A stretch of 51,052 nucleotides of DNA from positions 1 to 51,052 of the forward strand of contig DYKG01000024.1 in assembly GCA_020722725.1 (NCBI GenBank). The letters are read 5' to 3'. Positions 8,351-18,189 of this stretch are shown piece after piece (the first letter of the stretch is position 1; each line of letters opens with the position of its first letter). The position numbers were made by a program, and so were the translations under genes. The DNA comes from Candidatus Methylomirabilis sp. (GTDB lineage Bacteria > Muiribacteriota > Ozemobacteria > Ozemobacterales > Ozemobacteraceae). Below the pieces are notes generated by a model. It did no database searches. It worked only from the letters and a program-made list of their open reading frames with translations, and was not told the origin of the DNA.

Positions 8351-10312
8351 ATGTCAGAAAATCCAGGAGCGGTGCCAAGAGAGCATTGGGGATCAAAAAT
8401 CGGTTTGATTCTGGCGATGGCCGGAAATGCCGTTGGACTCGGGAATTTTTTAAGGTTTCCGACCCAGGCGGCGCAAAACGGTGGTGGCGCTTTCATGATT
8501 CCTTATTTTATTGCATTTTTTCTATTGGGCATCCCATTGATGTGGATCGAATGGGGACTTGGTCGTTATGGTGGTACACTTGGGCACGGAACTATGCCCG
8601 GGGTACTGCAGAAAATGGTGCGCAATAAACTGGTAAAATATCTTGGGGTTCTTGGTTTTACTCTGCCTTTATTTATCGGTGCATACTATTGTTACATTGA
8701 ATCATGGATCCTTTCTTTCAGCTTTTTTTCGGTTAAGGGTACCTATATTTCTCAGCTTGAAGGGCCAGCGGGTCTTGAAAACAAAAGAAACGAAATGGGT
8801 CGGTACCTTGGCGAATTTCAGGGTATCGGGCGCTCGGTTAAAATAATTAAAACGGCAACGCTTGAAGATGTAAAGAACATTTCCAACCTCAGCGATGCGG
8901 GCGCGGTTCCGCCCAATCTTCTTTACGATCCTCAGGTTCATGGAGCCTGGGACCCGACCAATGCAAAGCTTGATCCGAAAGACTGCCCCTACGTCAGTGT
9001 TAATCTGAAGAAGCGGTATTTCGTCGATAACAGCACGGCCTACCGGTTTTTTCTGATAACCTTTGCATTGAACATTTTTTTCTTGTTCAGGGGCTTGTCT
9101 GCGGGCATTGAAAAGCTGGCCAAAGTGGGGATGCCATTGCTTTTCGTATTTGCACTGATTCTGGCGATCAGGGTTCTAACGCTTGGCGATACACCCGGAG
9201 CGGTTTCAACAATTTCAGAAGGCTTCAATTTTCTTTGGACTCCCAACTTCAAAGAGTTGTATAACTCAAAAATCTGGCTGGCAGCTGCCGGGCAGATTTT
9301 CTTCACTCTTTCGCTGGGGCTCGGTTCAATTCAGGCTTATGCGAGCTATCTTTCTGAACGTGACGATATTGTTCTAACCGGTCTGGCAACTGCATCAACC
9401 AATGAATTTGCCGAAGTGGTGCTTGGAAGTTCGATCGCAATTCCCGCCGCGGTAGCATTCTTTGGAGCTGAAGGAACGATGGCGATAGCCCGTGGCGGTT
9501 CATTCGATCTGGGTTTTCAGTCGATGCCCATGATTTTTTCGCAGATCGATATGGGCTGGTTTTTTGGTGCTCTGTGGTTCATTCTGCTTTTCATCGCGGG
9601 CATTACCAGTTCGGTTGCGCTTCTTACCCCCGCTATCAGTTTCCTGAAAGATGAGGCCGGTTTAAGTCATCAAAAGTCAGTTCTGGTTATTGGCATAACG
9701 ACCTTCATTCTGGCGCATGGCCCGATTTTCTGGCTGAAAAACGGGGTTCTCGATGAAATGGATTACTGGGCCGGCACTTTTGGCCTGGTGGTTGTAGCCT
9801 GTATCGAAGTATTCGTGTTCATGTGGGTTTTTGGAGCCAAAAGAGCCTGGCTTGAACTTCATAAGGGTTGCGATATCAGAATTCCAGATTTTTTCCAGTT
9901 CATAATGAAATATGTTACGCCGTTTTTCATTACTGCGATTCTGGTAGTCTGGTCATATCAGGAAGGCTGGGCAAAATTGACGATGGCTGGAACCCCGGTG
10001 GCAGATCAGCCCTATGTCTGGGCTATAAGATTCATCATGCTGCTGGTAATCGGCATATTCATGCTGCTGATCTGGAAAAGATTCAAAGATGAAGATCAGG
10101 AGTCGATTGCGGTTCCTCTGGCCATCTGGGGATTTCCAATGCTGGTTCTCGTTGCGACTTACCCGGGTCTCATTAAAATTGATCGCAGTGGTCTGATACT
10201 GCTGGTATGTTCATGGACGGTGGTTCTTGGGCTGTCAGGCTACAGCATTTTAAAAATGCTCATGTTACCTCCGGGGAAAGACGACAGGTTTATAGAAGAC
10301 CACGAGGCTTAA
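8351..10312 (+). CDS. Sodium-dependent transporter of the SNF/NSS (SLC6) family
   Basis: A 653-residue inner-membrane symporter with about 12 helices. The first helix carries the family signature GNAVGLGNFLRFP (residues 25-37), the unwound segment that forms the substrate and sodium sites in LeuT-type transporters, followed by QNGGGAFMIPY. Substrate is probably an amino acid, but this is not readable. The start at 8351 has AGGAGA (8338-8343) upstream; the frame extends further upstream but that part runs into the HU terminator. It is longer than typical bacterial members (about 450-510): roughly 100 extra residues between helices 3 and 4 (about 125-225) form a large predicted extracellular loop. 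The downstream gene begins immediately after its stop. Confidence 0.93.
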   Translation: MSENPGAVPREHWGSKIGLILAMAGNAVGLGNFLRFPTQAAQNGGGAFMIPYFIAFFLLGIPLMWIEWGLGRYGGTLGHGTMPGVLQKMVRNKLVKYLGVLGFTLPLFIGAYYCYIESWILSFSFFSVKGTYISQLEGPAGLENKRNEMGRYLGEFQGIGRSVKIIKTATLEDVKNISNLSDAGAVPPNLLYDPQVHGAWDPTNAKLDPKDCPYVSVNLKKRYFVDNSTAYRFFLITFALNIFFLFRGLSAGIEKLAKVGMPLLFVFALILAIRVLTLGDTPGAVSTISEGFNFLWTPNFKELYNSKIWLAAAGQIFFTLSLGLGSIQAYASYLSERDDIVLTGLATASTNEFAEVVLGSSIAIPAAVAFFGAEGTMAIARGGSFDLGFQSMPMIFSQIDMGWFFGALWFILLFIAGITSSVALLTPAISFLKDEAGLSHQKSVLVIGITTFILAHGPIFWLKNGVLDEMDYWAGTFGLVVVACIEVFVFMWVFGAKRAWLELHKGCDIRIPDFFQFIMKYVTPFFITAILVVWSYQEGWAKLTMAGTPVADQPYVWAIRFIMLLVIGIFMLLIWKRFKDEDQESIAVPLAIWGFPMLVLVATYPGLIKIDRSGLILLVCSWTVVLGLSGYSILKMLMLPPGKDDRFIEDHEA

Positions 10313-10323
10313 GCAAAACAAAA

Positions 10324-10749
10324 TTGGAAAAACAGATCCGTGAAATCCTGGAAAAAGATGGTCAGTGCCCGGCTGATCTTGATAAGTTGCTGGAAAAAAT
10401 GGCGGCTCAAGATTCCGGGTATGGTTATCTGTTAAAAAGATTTCGTGCCGAAAAACTCCGAATTCTTGCAGACAACTGGCCGGGCTGGTTCAGCCGGCTC
10501 GGCTGGTGGTTTGCCAAACTTCTTATGTATTCAGCCCTGGTCTGCTCGCTGGCGGTAATTTACATTGCAGGCAGGGCCGGGGTTGATGGGGTTATTTATG
10601 GCCTTGTCGGGGCTTCGATTTACTATGCTATAATACAAATTCTCACCCCTGGTCGAATCGAAAAAGAGGCGGCCTTGCTCAGAAGTGAATCAGAACAGCA
10701 GTTTGGGGCCGGTCGACCGGCGATTATTGATGAAGAAAAAGCTGATTAG
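10324..10749 (+). CDS. Small two-helix membrane protein, unknown
   Basis: The 141-residue reading from TTG at 10324 has a charged N-terminal helical part (about 1-55, lysine/glutamate/arginine rich), two predicted transmembrane helices (about 63-82 and 86-106) and a charged tail. I recognise no family. An ATG at 10207 in the same frame lies inside the transporter gene, and its extra 39 residues look like shadow translation, so the TTG just after the transporter stop is preferred. The nearest ribosome-like GAGG (10304-10307) is rather far, so the start is uncertain. The 3' end overlaps the tamB-like gene by 20 nt, suggesting an operon with it. Confidence 0.62.
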   Translation: MEKQIREILEKDGQCPADLDKLLEKMAAQDSGYGYLLKRFRAEKLRILADNWPGWFSRLGWWFAKLLMYSALVCSLAVIYIAGRAGVDGVIYGLVGASIYYAIIQILTPGRIEKEAALLRSESEQQFGAGRPAIIDEEKAD

Positions 10750-13700
10750 AAGCCTAAGAATTTTGTTCGCGGTTCTGTTTTGCCTTTTTTTGCTGGTTTC
10801 GGGCCTTGTTTATTTCGCCTATCAGCATTCATTCGAGCTTTCACCGATGCTGGTCAATCGCTTGCGCAACCTGGCAAGCAGTGAATTCAATATAGATTTT
10901 TCTCTCGATAAAGCCAGGTTCAACGTCGGTCGCCATACCATTCGAATTGAAAATTTCAAAGTTATGGTGCCGGGAAACGAACCTTTTCTAAAAGCAGAAA
11001 AACTTAATCTGTATCTTGCTTCTGGAACTGGCTTGCTTGATTATTATTTTGCCCGGGCAGTCATTGAGCGGGCTGAAATGGTAAACGCCACCTTCGACAC
11101 CAGGCAACGGCGGCCAAAACCTCGCAATCCGTTAGAAAACCCCTTTAACATTCTGCCTATAACCCAGGCTGAAATTAAAGGCTTTAATCTGCAGACAGAA
11201 AGCAGTTGTCTCACTTTTAACGACTTCCATGCCCGACTAATAAAGGGCTATAAAAATGCAAATCTGGTGGCATCGATAGGAAGCGGCCCATTCGGTGGCG
11301 CAGCTGATCTTAGAGCGATGATCGATCTGGTCGGTAGCGATTCTACAGTTAAATTTTCCTGGAAACACGACAACATCGCCCTTTTCACTCCGCTGGCGCT
11401 GGTAAAGCATTATTATGGCTTTGCAATTTCCGATGGAAAAATAGACATTGCCCTTGAATGGTCGGGAGACATTGGAAAGCGCATCGATGAACCGGGACAG
11501 GACCTGCTGAAACTTTTGAATCAGGAACTGGTGGGGAATCTTAGTCTGAAAACCGGAAACTTTTCATGGGCCGGTTTTGCTGGCGCGCTTGAGGTAAAAG
11601 GCAGCAGAAAACCCGGTGAACCCTGGAAAATTTCTCTTAAAAACCAGGACAAGGCTGGGAAATTACTGGTTGATGCTGTCTGGACCGGCGATGAAAAAAG
11701 CTTTTCAAAATTTCGGGCGCAATTTGTGGGGGAAAAAATTCAGGTTTCAGATCAGCTGATTGCAAAGCTGCCCCATGCAATTCCCGGCTTAAAGCCAGGC
11801 GGTCTTGAATTTCAGGGAACCCTCGACGGTAAAGATGGAAAGTTCGTGGGCAGCGGAACTTTTGCCGCCGCTGACTGGTCTATTCATGGCATCGATCTGA
11901 ATCGCGGCAAGCTAAACTGGCGAATTGGCGATGATTCAGATTTGCAGCTTCAGACAATGATTGAGGCAAGCGCGGGAAAAATCCATGCATCCGCCACCAT
12001 TCCCTTATGGTCTGAAGAAAATGGTCAGATTGAAGGTTCGGTTCTTCAGGTTGACCTTGAAACCCTTGAAACCCTTGGAAGATTTGTAAATTTTCCGGTT
12101 TCAGGCATTGGTTCCGGGTTCTTCAAAGTTGATCTGCAAACCAGAAACCTTGCCAGCAGTTCATATGAGTTTGATTTTGATCTACAGAACACTCATATTG
12201 CAGCATTTCAACCAGAGATTATTCGTGGACGGATTTTGGGGTCGGGCAATCAGTGGAAAGTGGAAAACCCTTCAGCTGAGTTTGGTGACGGTGGGCTTAT
12301 TGAACTCAAGGGAGTCATTTCACCGGAATTGCTTAACGCTGATGTGCTGGTTGAAAACGTCGATCTGAAGAATTTTGCCGTTCCTCAGCGAATTGTGTCT
12401 GGTTCTGCCTTTCTGAAAGCTTCGATTTCCGGTTCTTTTGCTGACCCGCAGGCCAGTGGTGAAGTCTGGGGTAGCGGTCTTCAGATCTTTTCGCGCGACA
12501 TTTCATCGGTCAAGGCCCAGATTCAACTGCAGAATCACCTGCTCGATCTTTCCCCCATGGTTATTATTCCTCAGCAGGAAGGGATGATCGATGGCTTTTA
12601 CTCGTTCAACCTTGAGAATGGTGAAACGCGAAGTTTCAAATTGAATTTTCAAAAACTTGGGGTTGATTTCATCGGTGGTTTTTTCCCTGGTGTTTCAGTC
12701 AGAGATGGCCTGGCAGGCAAGGTTTCGGGCAGCATAAGTTTTAAGAAGCAGCAGAAGGATGATCATTGGGATTTTCTAATCGATGGTGGCTCACTTAATC
12801 TTTATGATCAGTTTATCGACAGCCTTTTTCTTGAGGGAAGTATAATTGGTGGCCAGGGAGAAATTCGCAACCTGTTCGTGCGTTCTGCCGGCGGAACTCT
12901 GAATGTAATCGGCCAGGTGCTTGGGCCTGAAAGTTTTGATGGCTCAATTGAAGTTGAAGACATCAGGCTTGAAAAAGTGAGTTATCTAAGTGCTATTCTA
13001 CCAGGGTTGCGTGGCCAGCTTGATATGCAGGGCAATATCGAATGGAAAGGTGCTGAGAAAAAAGGTTATTTTACCCTGTTTGGGGAAAAGATTATGGCCA
13101 ATCAGCGCGAACTGGGCAATCTTGGCGCAGAGGTTGAGGTTGATAATGCGGGTATGAAGATAATCAAAGCCGAATTTGACCGCCTCGGAGTTGCGCTCGA
13201 GGGGAAAGTTCAGTGGCAAGGCAAGAAAGACTACGAAGCAGATCTGATTCTGAAAAATGTTGATCTTTCTTTTCTTACTCAGGCACATGGTATTAAAACC
13301 TTTGATTACGGTGGATTGGTCGTTGACGGACAATGCTCGATCAGTGGGAACCTGGCTTCGTTAACCCCTGATGTCGTCGAAATGCAACTTGATGCCATCA
13401 AAATTCAGAAAGACCAGGATGTAATAGTCTCAAACCGGCCGATGCAGTTAAAATACCAGAATAACAGCCTGGAAGTGCGGTCACTGGAGCTTAAATACCG
13501 GCAGGGCATACTGGGAATCGAAGGGATTTTCAAACCAGGATTTGAAATGGCTCTGATGGTAAACGGCAGCGACTTCTCGATTCGTGCCCTTGGCAGTCTT
13601 CTAGACCTTCCAGATTGGAATTATGACGGCAGTCTTTCAGCTCAGGCATCGGTTTTTGGCAGAATGCAAGACCTGAAACTGCGTGCTGACACAAGAATTG

Positions 13701-15121
13701 ACAATTTTATCATAGCTGACCGAAAAATTAACGGAGTATCGGCCAGGCTTTCAGGCGATACCAGGCAGCTTAACCTTGAAGAATTGAAGGTTAAACTTCC
13801 GGCCAGTTCGTTTGAAATGAAGGGTCAGGTCAGTCACAATAATTTTATTGATCTCACCGGGATCAATCTTGATTTAAGTATTCCCAGAAGTCCAATCAGT
13901 GATCTGCCGACTTTTTTGCCGGGCATTTTCAGACAGGCGAGCGGTTCAATTCAAGCTGATCTGCATCTCAACGGTGATCCAAGACAGCCGCAGATCGCAG
14001 GGCAATTGAGCCTTCTAGCCGACGAACTTGGCATTTCTGGGATGCGCAAACCTTTCAAAAACCTGAAGTTTGCAGCTTCAACTCAGGACAGCATTATTAA
14101 CATTGATGAAATGAGCGCTTCGCTCGGACGTGGCAACATTAACGGTAACGGTAGCATCAATTTTCGCGATGGCCCAGGCTCTATATCTGCCAGGCTTTCG
14201 GGTGAGAAGCTTGATTTTTCATTCCTTAATTTCGAACTTGAGCGTGCCAGCGCCACTTTTAGTATCGGCGGCAATCTTTACAACCCGCAAATTCTGGGCG
14301 ATGTTCTGGTTCCCCGTGGAAAATTTCATCTTAGTACCGATTTGCTGAAAGACCGGCCAAATTTAAATTTATTTTTGAAATCTTTAAATTATCGGGTAAA
14401 TGTCGAAGTACCAAGAAATTTCTGGCTCAAAAGTTCTTTTTTAAATGCAGAAATGAAGGGAAAATTTTCAGTTCTGGGTGACCTGGATAAAGTTAATCTT
14501 GAAGGCGGTATCTCAAGTGTTCAGGGCTGGCTATTTTTCCAACGCCGCAAATTTAGAATAGATACGGGTGAGATTCGCTTTGGTGGCGTTGAAGATTCTT
14601 TCGATCCCCATATTTATGTTAAATCAGAAGGGCAGGTTCAAAACACTCAGGTTTACCTTACTCTTAAGGGGCGGATTTCATCGATGACCCCGAAAATTTA
14701 TTCTTCGCCGCCGATGTCTGAAGGTGACCTGCTTTCTTTGTTGACTCTCGGTCGTGACATTAGCAGTGCCATGCAGTCAGACACCAGGGATTTGTTCGAA
14801 TCTGAGATTCTCGAAGGCCTGAAAAACACTTATATTTCAGCGTTGATAGGCAATACCATTTCTGCCGCCCTGAATCTTGATGAATTGTTTCTCACTTCGT
14901 TGTATGATAAAACCGAAGGTCGATCGAGGTCTTTCATTCGGGCGGGAAAATATATTGGTCAGAATATTTTCATGGCCTACGAAGGTACCCTTGATGAAAG
15001 AGAAGAAGAAACCTTTATCTTTGAATATCGCCTTCCCAAGGGTTTTGTTGTGAACCTTGAGTTTGAAAAACCTGAAAAAGACAAGAGGGTCGGCGTCAGA
15101 TACGACTGGAAATTCTGGTAA
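10730..15121 (+). CDS. tamB: TamB-like translocation and assembly module protein
   Basis: A 1,463-residue protein with an N-terminal signal anchor (about residues 9-31) followed by a very long series of beta-strands typical of AsmA/TamB repeat-beta-groove proteins, and a C-terminal DUF490/TamB_C domain (about the last 350 residues) ending in a strand-like VGVRYDWKFW. TamB-type proteins span the periplasm and serve outer-membrane protein insertion or lipid transport between membranes. The start at 10730 places the membrane anchor at the N-terminus; the frame extends to 10685 but the extra 15 residues add nothing. No tamA/bamA gene is adjacent, so the partner is elsewhere. It overlaps the preceding gene by 20 nt. 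Family certain; exact role inferred. Confidence 0.9.
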   Translation: MKKKLIRSLRILFAVLFCLFLLVSGLVYFAYQHSFELSPMLVNRLRNLASSEFNIDFSLDKARFNVGRHTIRIENFKVMVPGNEPFLKAEKLNLYLASGTGLLDYYFARAVIERAEMVNATFDTRQRRPKPRNPLENPFNILPITQAEIKGFNLQTESSCLTFNDFHARLIKGYKNANLVASIGSGPFGGAADLRAMIDLVGSDSTVKFSWKHDNIALFTPLALVKHYYGFAISDGKIDIALEWSGDIGKRIDEPGQDLLKLLNQELVGNLSLKTGNFSWAGFAGALEVKGSRKPGEPWKISLKNQDKAGKLLVDAVWTGDEKSFSKFRAQFVGEKIQVSDQLIAKLPHAIPGLKPGGLEFQGTLDGKDGKFVGSGTFAAADWSIHGIDLNRGKLNWRIGDDSDLQLQTMIEASAGKIHASATIPLWSEENGQIEGSVLQVDLETLETLGRFVNFPVSGIGSGFFKVDLQTRNLASSSYEFDFDLQNTHIAAFQPEIIRGRILGSGNQWKVENPSAEFGDGGLIELKGVISPELLNADVLVENVDLKNFAVPQRIVSGSAFLKASISGSFADPQASGEVWGSGLQIFSRDISSVKAQIQLQNHLLDLSPMVIIPQQEGMIDGFYSFNLENGETRSFKLNFQKLGVDFIGGFFPGVSVRDGLAGKVSGSISFKKQQKDDHWDFLIDGGSLNLYDQFIDSLFLEGSIIGGQGEIRNLFVRSAGGTLNVIGQVLGPESFDGSIEVEDIRLEKVSYLSAILPGLRGQLDMQGNIEWKGAEKKGYFTLFGEKIMANQRELGNLGAEVEVDNAGMKIIKAEFDRLGVALEGKVQWQGKKDYEADLILKNVDLSFLTQAHGIKTFDYGGLVVDGQCSISGNLASLTPDVVEMQLDAIKIQKDQDVIVSNRPMQLKYQNNSLEVRSLELKYRQGILGIEGIFKPGFEMALMVNGSDFSIRALGSLLDLPDWNYDGSLSAQASVFGRMQDLKLRADTRIDNFIIADRKINGVSARLSGDTRQLNLEELKVKLPASSFEMKGQVSHNNFIDLTGINLDLSIPRSPISDLPTFLPGIFRQASGSIQADLHLNGDPRQPQIAGQLSLLADELGISGMRKPFKNLKFAASTQDSIINIDEMSASLGRGNINGNGSINFRDGPGSISARLSGEKLDFSFLNFELERASATFSIGGNLYNPQILGDVLVPRGKFHLSTDLLKDRPNLNLFLKSLNYRVNVEVPRNFWLKSSFLNAEMKGKFSVLGDLDKVNLEGGISSVQGWLFFQRRKFRIDTGEIRFGGVEDSFDPHIYVKSEGQVQNTQVYLTLKGRISSMTPKIYSSPPMSEGDLLSLLTLGRDISSAMQSDTRDLFESEILEGLKNTYISALIGNTISAALNLDELFLTSLYDKTEGRSRSFIRAGKYIGQNIFMAYEGTLDEREEETFIFEYRLPKGFVVNLEFEKPEKDKRVGVRYDWKFW

Positions 15122-15131
15122 GGTTTAACGA

Positions 15132-15383
15132 ATGGGTAATCTTCGCTATTTTTTTCTACAACTGAGCACCTCGCTGTCAGCAGGATTTGTCGGCGAGCAA
15201 AGCTGCAAATTGCCGGAAATGCTTAAGAAAACCAGTGATTATTTTGAAGAAGATGCCCGCAACCGAATAAAGCTTATCAGCAAGCTGTTACCTGTGGTAT
15301 TCTTCATACCCATAGCAATTTTCGTTGCCTGTGTAATAATCAGCACGGCTGGAAAAATAATGACTGGCCTGCCAGGACTCTGA
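15132..15383 (+). CDS. Miniature protein resembling the GspF/PilC C-terminus
   Basis: An 83-residue protein that matches the last part of a type II secretion F domain: the FVGEQSCKLPEML stretch (residues 19-31) corresponds to the GE-S-G-L-EML motif, followed by the SDYFEED helix and one hydrophobic helix (about 52-75). A full GspF has two such domains and about 400 residues, so this is a stand-alone fragment. It still looks translated: TAAGG overlapping the tamB stop is 8 nt upstream of the ATG, and its stop overlaps the next start (TGATG). It could be a remnant of a lost gspF or a small membrane protein that kept the helix. The homology is my reading by eye. Confidence 0.6.
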   Translation: MGNLRYFFLQLSTSLSAGFVGEQSCKLPEMLKKTSDYFEEDARNRIKLISKLLPVVFFIPIAIFVACVIISTAGKIMTGLPGL

Positions 15384-18178
15384 TGATACTCGAAAAAATA
15401 TCAGGTTTGTTGAATATTCGTGCCGGAGAATGGCGCGAAGTTGGGTTTTTCTGGTTTTTCAACTTTCTGATATGGTTTGCTCTGGGCGTTGGTGATGCGA
15501 CTGCAGAGACTCTTTTCATCAAGAGGGTTGGTTTTGAAAATCTGCCGATCATGTTCATTTCCTGTGCTTTTCTGACGATTCCTATAAGCCTGGTTTTAAC
15601 CCTGTTTCAAGGCAACATCGAGAAGCGTCTTCTTGTAATGTATTGTGGAATCGTTTCAGCAATGGTGATTTTATTCTCGATTAGCCTTGGTTTAAGCCCT
15701 GAATCTCCGGTATTTGAAGGCTTCAATTACTATTTCATTTTTCTTGTTGCGAACTTGATGCAGTTTCTCATGCCGGTGATTCTATCGGTTCTGGTTGGCA
15801 CCCAATTCAATTCGCTGAAAGGCAAGCGCCTGATTCCGGTAATATTTACCGGGGTAATTGCGGGTAAAATTGCGGCGGGCGTCTGCATGATCTGGCTGTC
15901 TGTCCGCTATTCAGTTCCCGACCTGCTGTGGTTCTGGTTGATCCTTCATGCCAGTGCGTTTCTGATGTTTGGCCTGATGGGGCATCTTTTTGTAAAAACC
16001 CAGATTCAACCCTATATTGAGTCAAGATCAGAGCGTAGAAATGGCGGATACTTTGAAAAGCTGCGTAAATTTCTAAACATTCTTATAAACTCCCGTCTTG
16101 TCTTTTATCTGGTGGTTTCATCAATTTTTTCAACAATTCTCTATTTTATTTGCGAATTTCAAACAGCGGAAATTTTCAGCCTGAGCTTCCCGGAAGAAAG
16201 TGAACTGGCGAGGTTCTATGGCCTGTTTGCCATTTTCTCAAGTCTGCTGGCTTTTCTTTTTCAGGGCGGCATAACCGGCAATCTGATTCAAAGATTTGGA
16301 ATAAGTAATTCGAATGTTATTTTTCCGGCGCTGGTAACATCAGGCTTTATCGGAACATTGACTTCATTTTCATTCTGGCCAGGTGTGTGGCTTAAATTTT
16401 TAAATGCTGGTTTGACTAATGCCCTGTTTCAGCCGATCAATAATCTGTTTTACAATGCCCTGCCGGTTAAAGAAAAAGCCAGAATCATTACGATCAACGA
16501 AGGGGTTCTGCTTCCATCAGGTACTGTTTTAACCGGTCTGTTTCTTTTTTATTTCAGCCAGTACCGGCAGCTGGTCATGGTTTTGCCGGTGATTTTCGGG
16601 GCAGGCTGGGTGCTGCTTACGGTTATGATGCGTCGCCCTTACCGAGAGGGGCTTTTGCATCTGCTAAAAAGTTCGTCGCTTGATTTCAACCGGTCAGGCG
16701 AGCTTGAAAAATTGCCTCTTGACCCCAATACCATGAATCTGCTTTTGATAACTCTTGAAACTGCAGATGAAGACACGGCATCGATGATTTCTCAGCTGAT
16801 TTTCAATAATGGTGATCGAGAGCGGCGTGAGGCTCTGATGCACCGCCTGGTAAAATTTCCACCCGATCGCCTGGTTTCAGTTTTGCGAAAAGCCAGCTTC
16901 CCCATAGACAATCCCACCCTTGAATTTCTTTTTGCATGCCTGGCTGAAGACCATGCAGAACTTCAGGAAATGGCGCTCAGATCGCTTGCCCGTTTTCCCT
17001 CTTCGGCGCGGCTCAGAGAAAAGGTTCTGCCATTTCTCAACAGTGGTTCTGAAGATTTGCGGCGGCTTGCAGCGGTTATTCTTGCCCGAATCGGCGATCT
17101 CGATCAGATGCTTCAGTCTTTGCAGATCCTTCAATGCTCGATATACAGCGAAAATGAATCAGACCGGCTTAAGGGCATTGAAATAATCGGATTCACAGGT
17201 GACGAACGGTTCTGGGTAAATCTCAAGCCGTTTCTTTCATCGGGCGATACGCGAATCAGGCTGGCGGCCGCCACTGCTCTCGAGCGCATCGTCTGTATTG
17301 GTGAAGCAGATGAACTTTACGAAATAATCGGCACTCTGATCAAAGATAGTTTCCGCGAGATTCGTTTTCTGGCTTTGCGAATTCTTGCGCGGCTTTCAGA
17401 GGCGAAATGGTTTTACCATGTTGTCGAGGGATTGTCGGATGCCAGCCCGCGCAACCGGCAACTGGCACAGGAAATCCTTATTTCCCATTACGATGATAAG
17501 CTTTCTGAGCTGATTACCGTGCTTGAAAGCGGCGAAGCCTCGTTGCATGCAAAAACCACAGTTGCAGGAATTCTGGCTGCGTCTCAGGATTCTTCGATCA
17601 GAGATTATCTGCACCAGTTTGGTCAGAAGGTTATTCAGAATCTCTACGAGCTTAAGGCTGAAGAATACATTCTGATGCGCGATTTTGGCAAAGATAAGAC
17701 TCTGTATATTCGAACTCTACTGGGTGAAAAAGCCTGGGCTCTTACCAGGCTCATCGTCAGTCTGGTCGCACCCGAACAGAACCGTGAGGCTCGCGACCTT
17801 TTCAAAAGCCTTTATTCTTCCAATGAAGAACTGATCAGTAATGCCATTGAAGTATTGCAGAACATGGGCGAACGGCAACTGGTTTATCATATCATTCCGG
17901 TTCTTGAAAACATCTCTCTCGAACACATCGCCGGTTATGGAATGAAGGTGTTTTCGATTAGAGACCGTGAAGGACGCATTGTTCTTGGTAAATATCTTTC
18001 TTTTCATGACCTTGAATTGAAAGAGGCGGCGATTTATACGGTGAGTCTCATTGAATTAACCGAACTTCTGCCGGTTTTGAAGAAAATTCGTTCTGATCGA
18101 GTTATCGACGGCACGATCCATGAAACCTGCAACTGGGCTATCGACCGTCTTGAAAGTCGCGGCCTGCAATATGGCTGA
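15383..18178 (+). CDS. MFS-like (nucleotide-translocase-like) transporter fused to HEAT repeats
   Basis: A 931-residue fusion. Residues about 1-420 form some 12 hydrophobic helices in two halves, with an MFS-like internal segment (GKRLIPVIFTGVIAGKIAAG) in the style of the ATP/ADP translocase (Npt/Tlc)-like branch. Residues about 435-931 are soluble alpha-helical HEAT repeats, for example LRRLAAVILARIGD and TRIRLAAATALERI. The repeats should lie on the cytoplasmic side and may sense a partner or gate transport. The start overlaps the stop of the preceding small gene (TGATG) and the cyclic-nucleotide-binding gene follows 11 nt downstream, so they are probably one operon. Transport substrate is unknown. 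Confidence 0.8.
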   Translation: MILEKISGLLNIRAGEWREVGFFWFFNFLIWFALGVGDATAETLFIKRVGFENLPIMFISCAFLTIPISLVLTLFQGNIEKRLLVMYCGIVSAMVILFSISLGLSPESPVFEGFNYYFIFLVANLMQFLMPVILSVLVGTQFNSLKGKRLIPVIFTGVIAGKIAAGVCMIWLSVRYSVPDLLWFWLILHASAFLMFGLMGHLFVKTQIQPYIESRSERRNGGYFEKLRKFLNILINSRLVFYLVVSSIFSTILYFICEFQTAEIFSLSFPEESELARFYGLFAIFSSLLAFLFQGGITGNLIQRFGISNSNVIFPALVTSGFIGTLTSFSFWPGVWLKFLNAGLTNALFQPINNLFYNALPVKEKARIITINEGVLLPSGTVLTGLFLFYFSQYRQLVMVLPVIFGAGWVLLTVMMRRPYREGLLHLLKSSSLDFNRSGELEKLPLDPNTMNLLLITLETADEDTASMISQLIFNNGDRERREALMHRLVKFPPDRLVSVLRKASFPIDNPTLEFLFACLAEDHAELQEMALRSLARFPSSARLREKVLPFLNSGSEDLRRLAAVILARIGDLDQMLQSLQILQCSIYSENESDRLKGIEIIGFTGDERFWVNLKPFLSSGDTRIRLAAATALERIVCIGEADELYEIIGTLIKDSFREIRFLALRILARLSEAKWFYHVVEGLSDASPRNRQLAQEILISHYDDKLSELITVLESGEASLHAKTTVAGILAASQDSSIRDYLHQFGQKVIQNLYELKAEEYILMRDFGKDKTLYIRTLLGEKAWALTRLIVSLVAPEQNREARDLFKSLYSSNEELISNAIEVLQNMGERQLVYHIIPVLENISLEHIAGYGMKVFSIRDREGRIVLGKYLSFHDLELKEAAIYTVSLIELTELLPVLKKIRSDRVIDGTIHETCNWAIDRLESRGLQYG

Positions 18179-18189
18179 GGAATTAACCC

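Noticed and set aside
10207-10323. ATG-started N-terminal extension of the small membrane protein
   Set aside because: It lies wholly within the transporter coding region and reads like shadow sequence; the TTG at 10324 is more likely.
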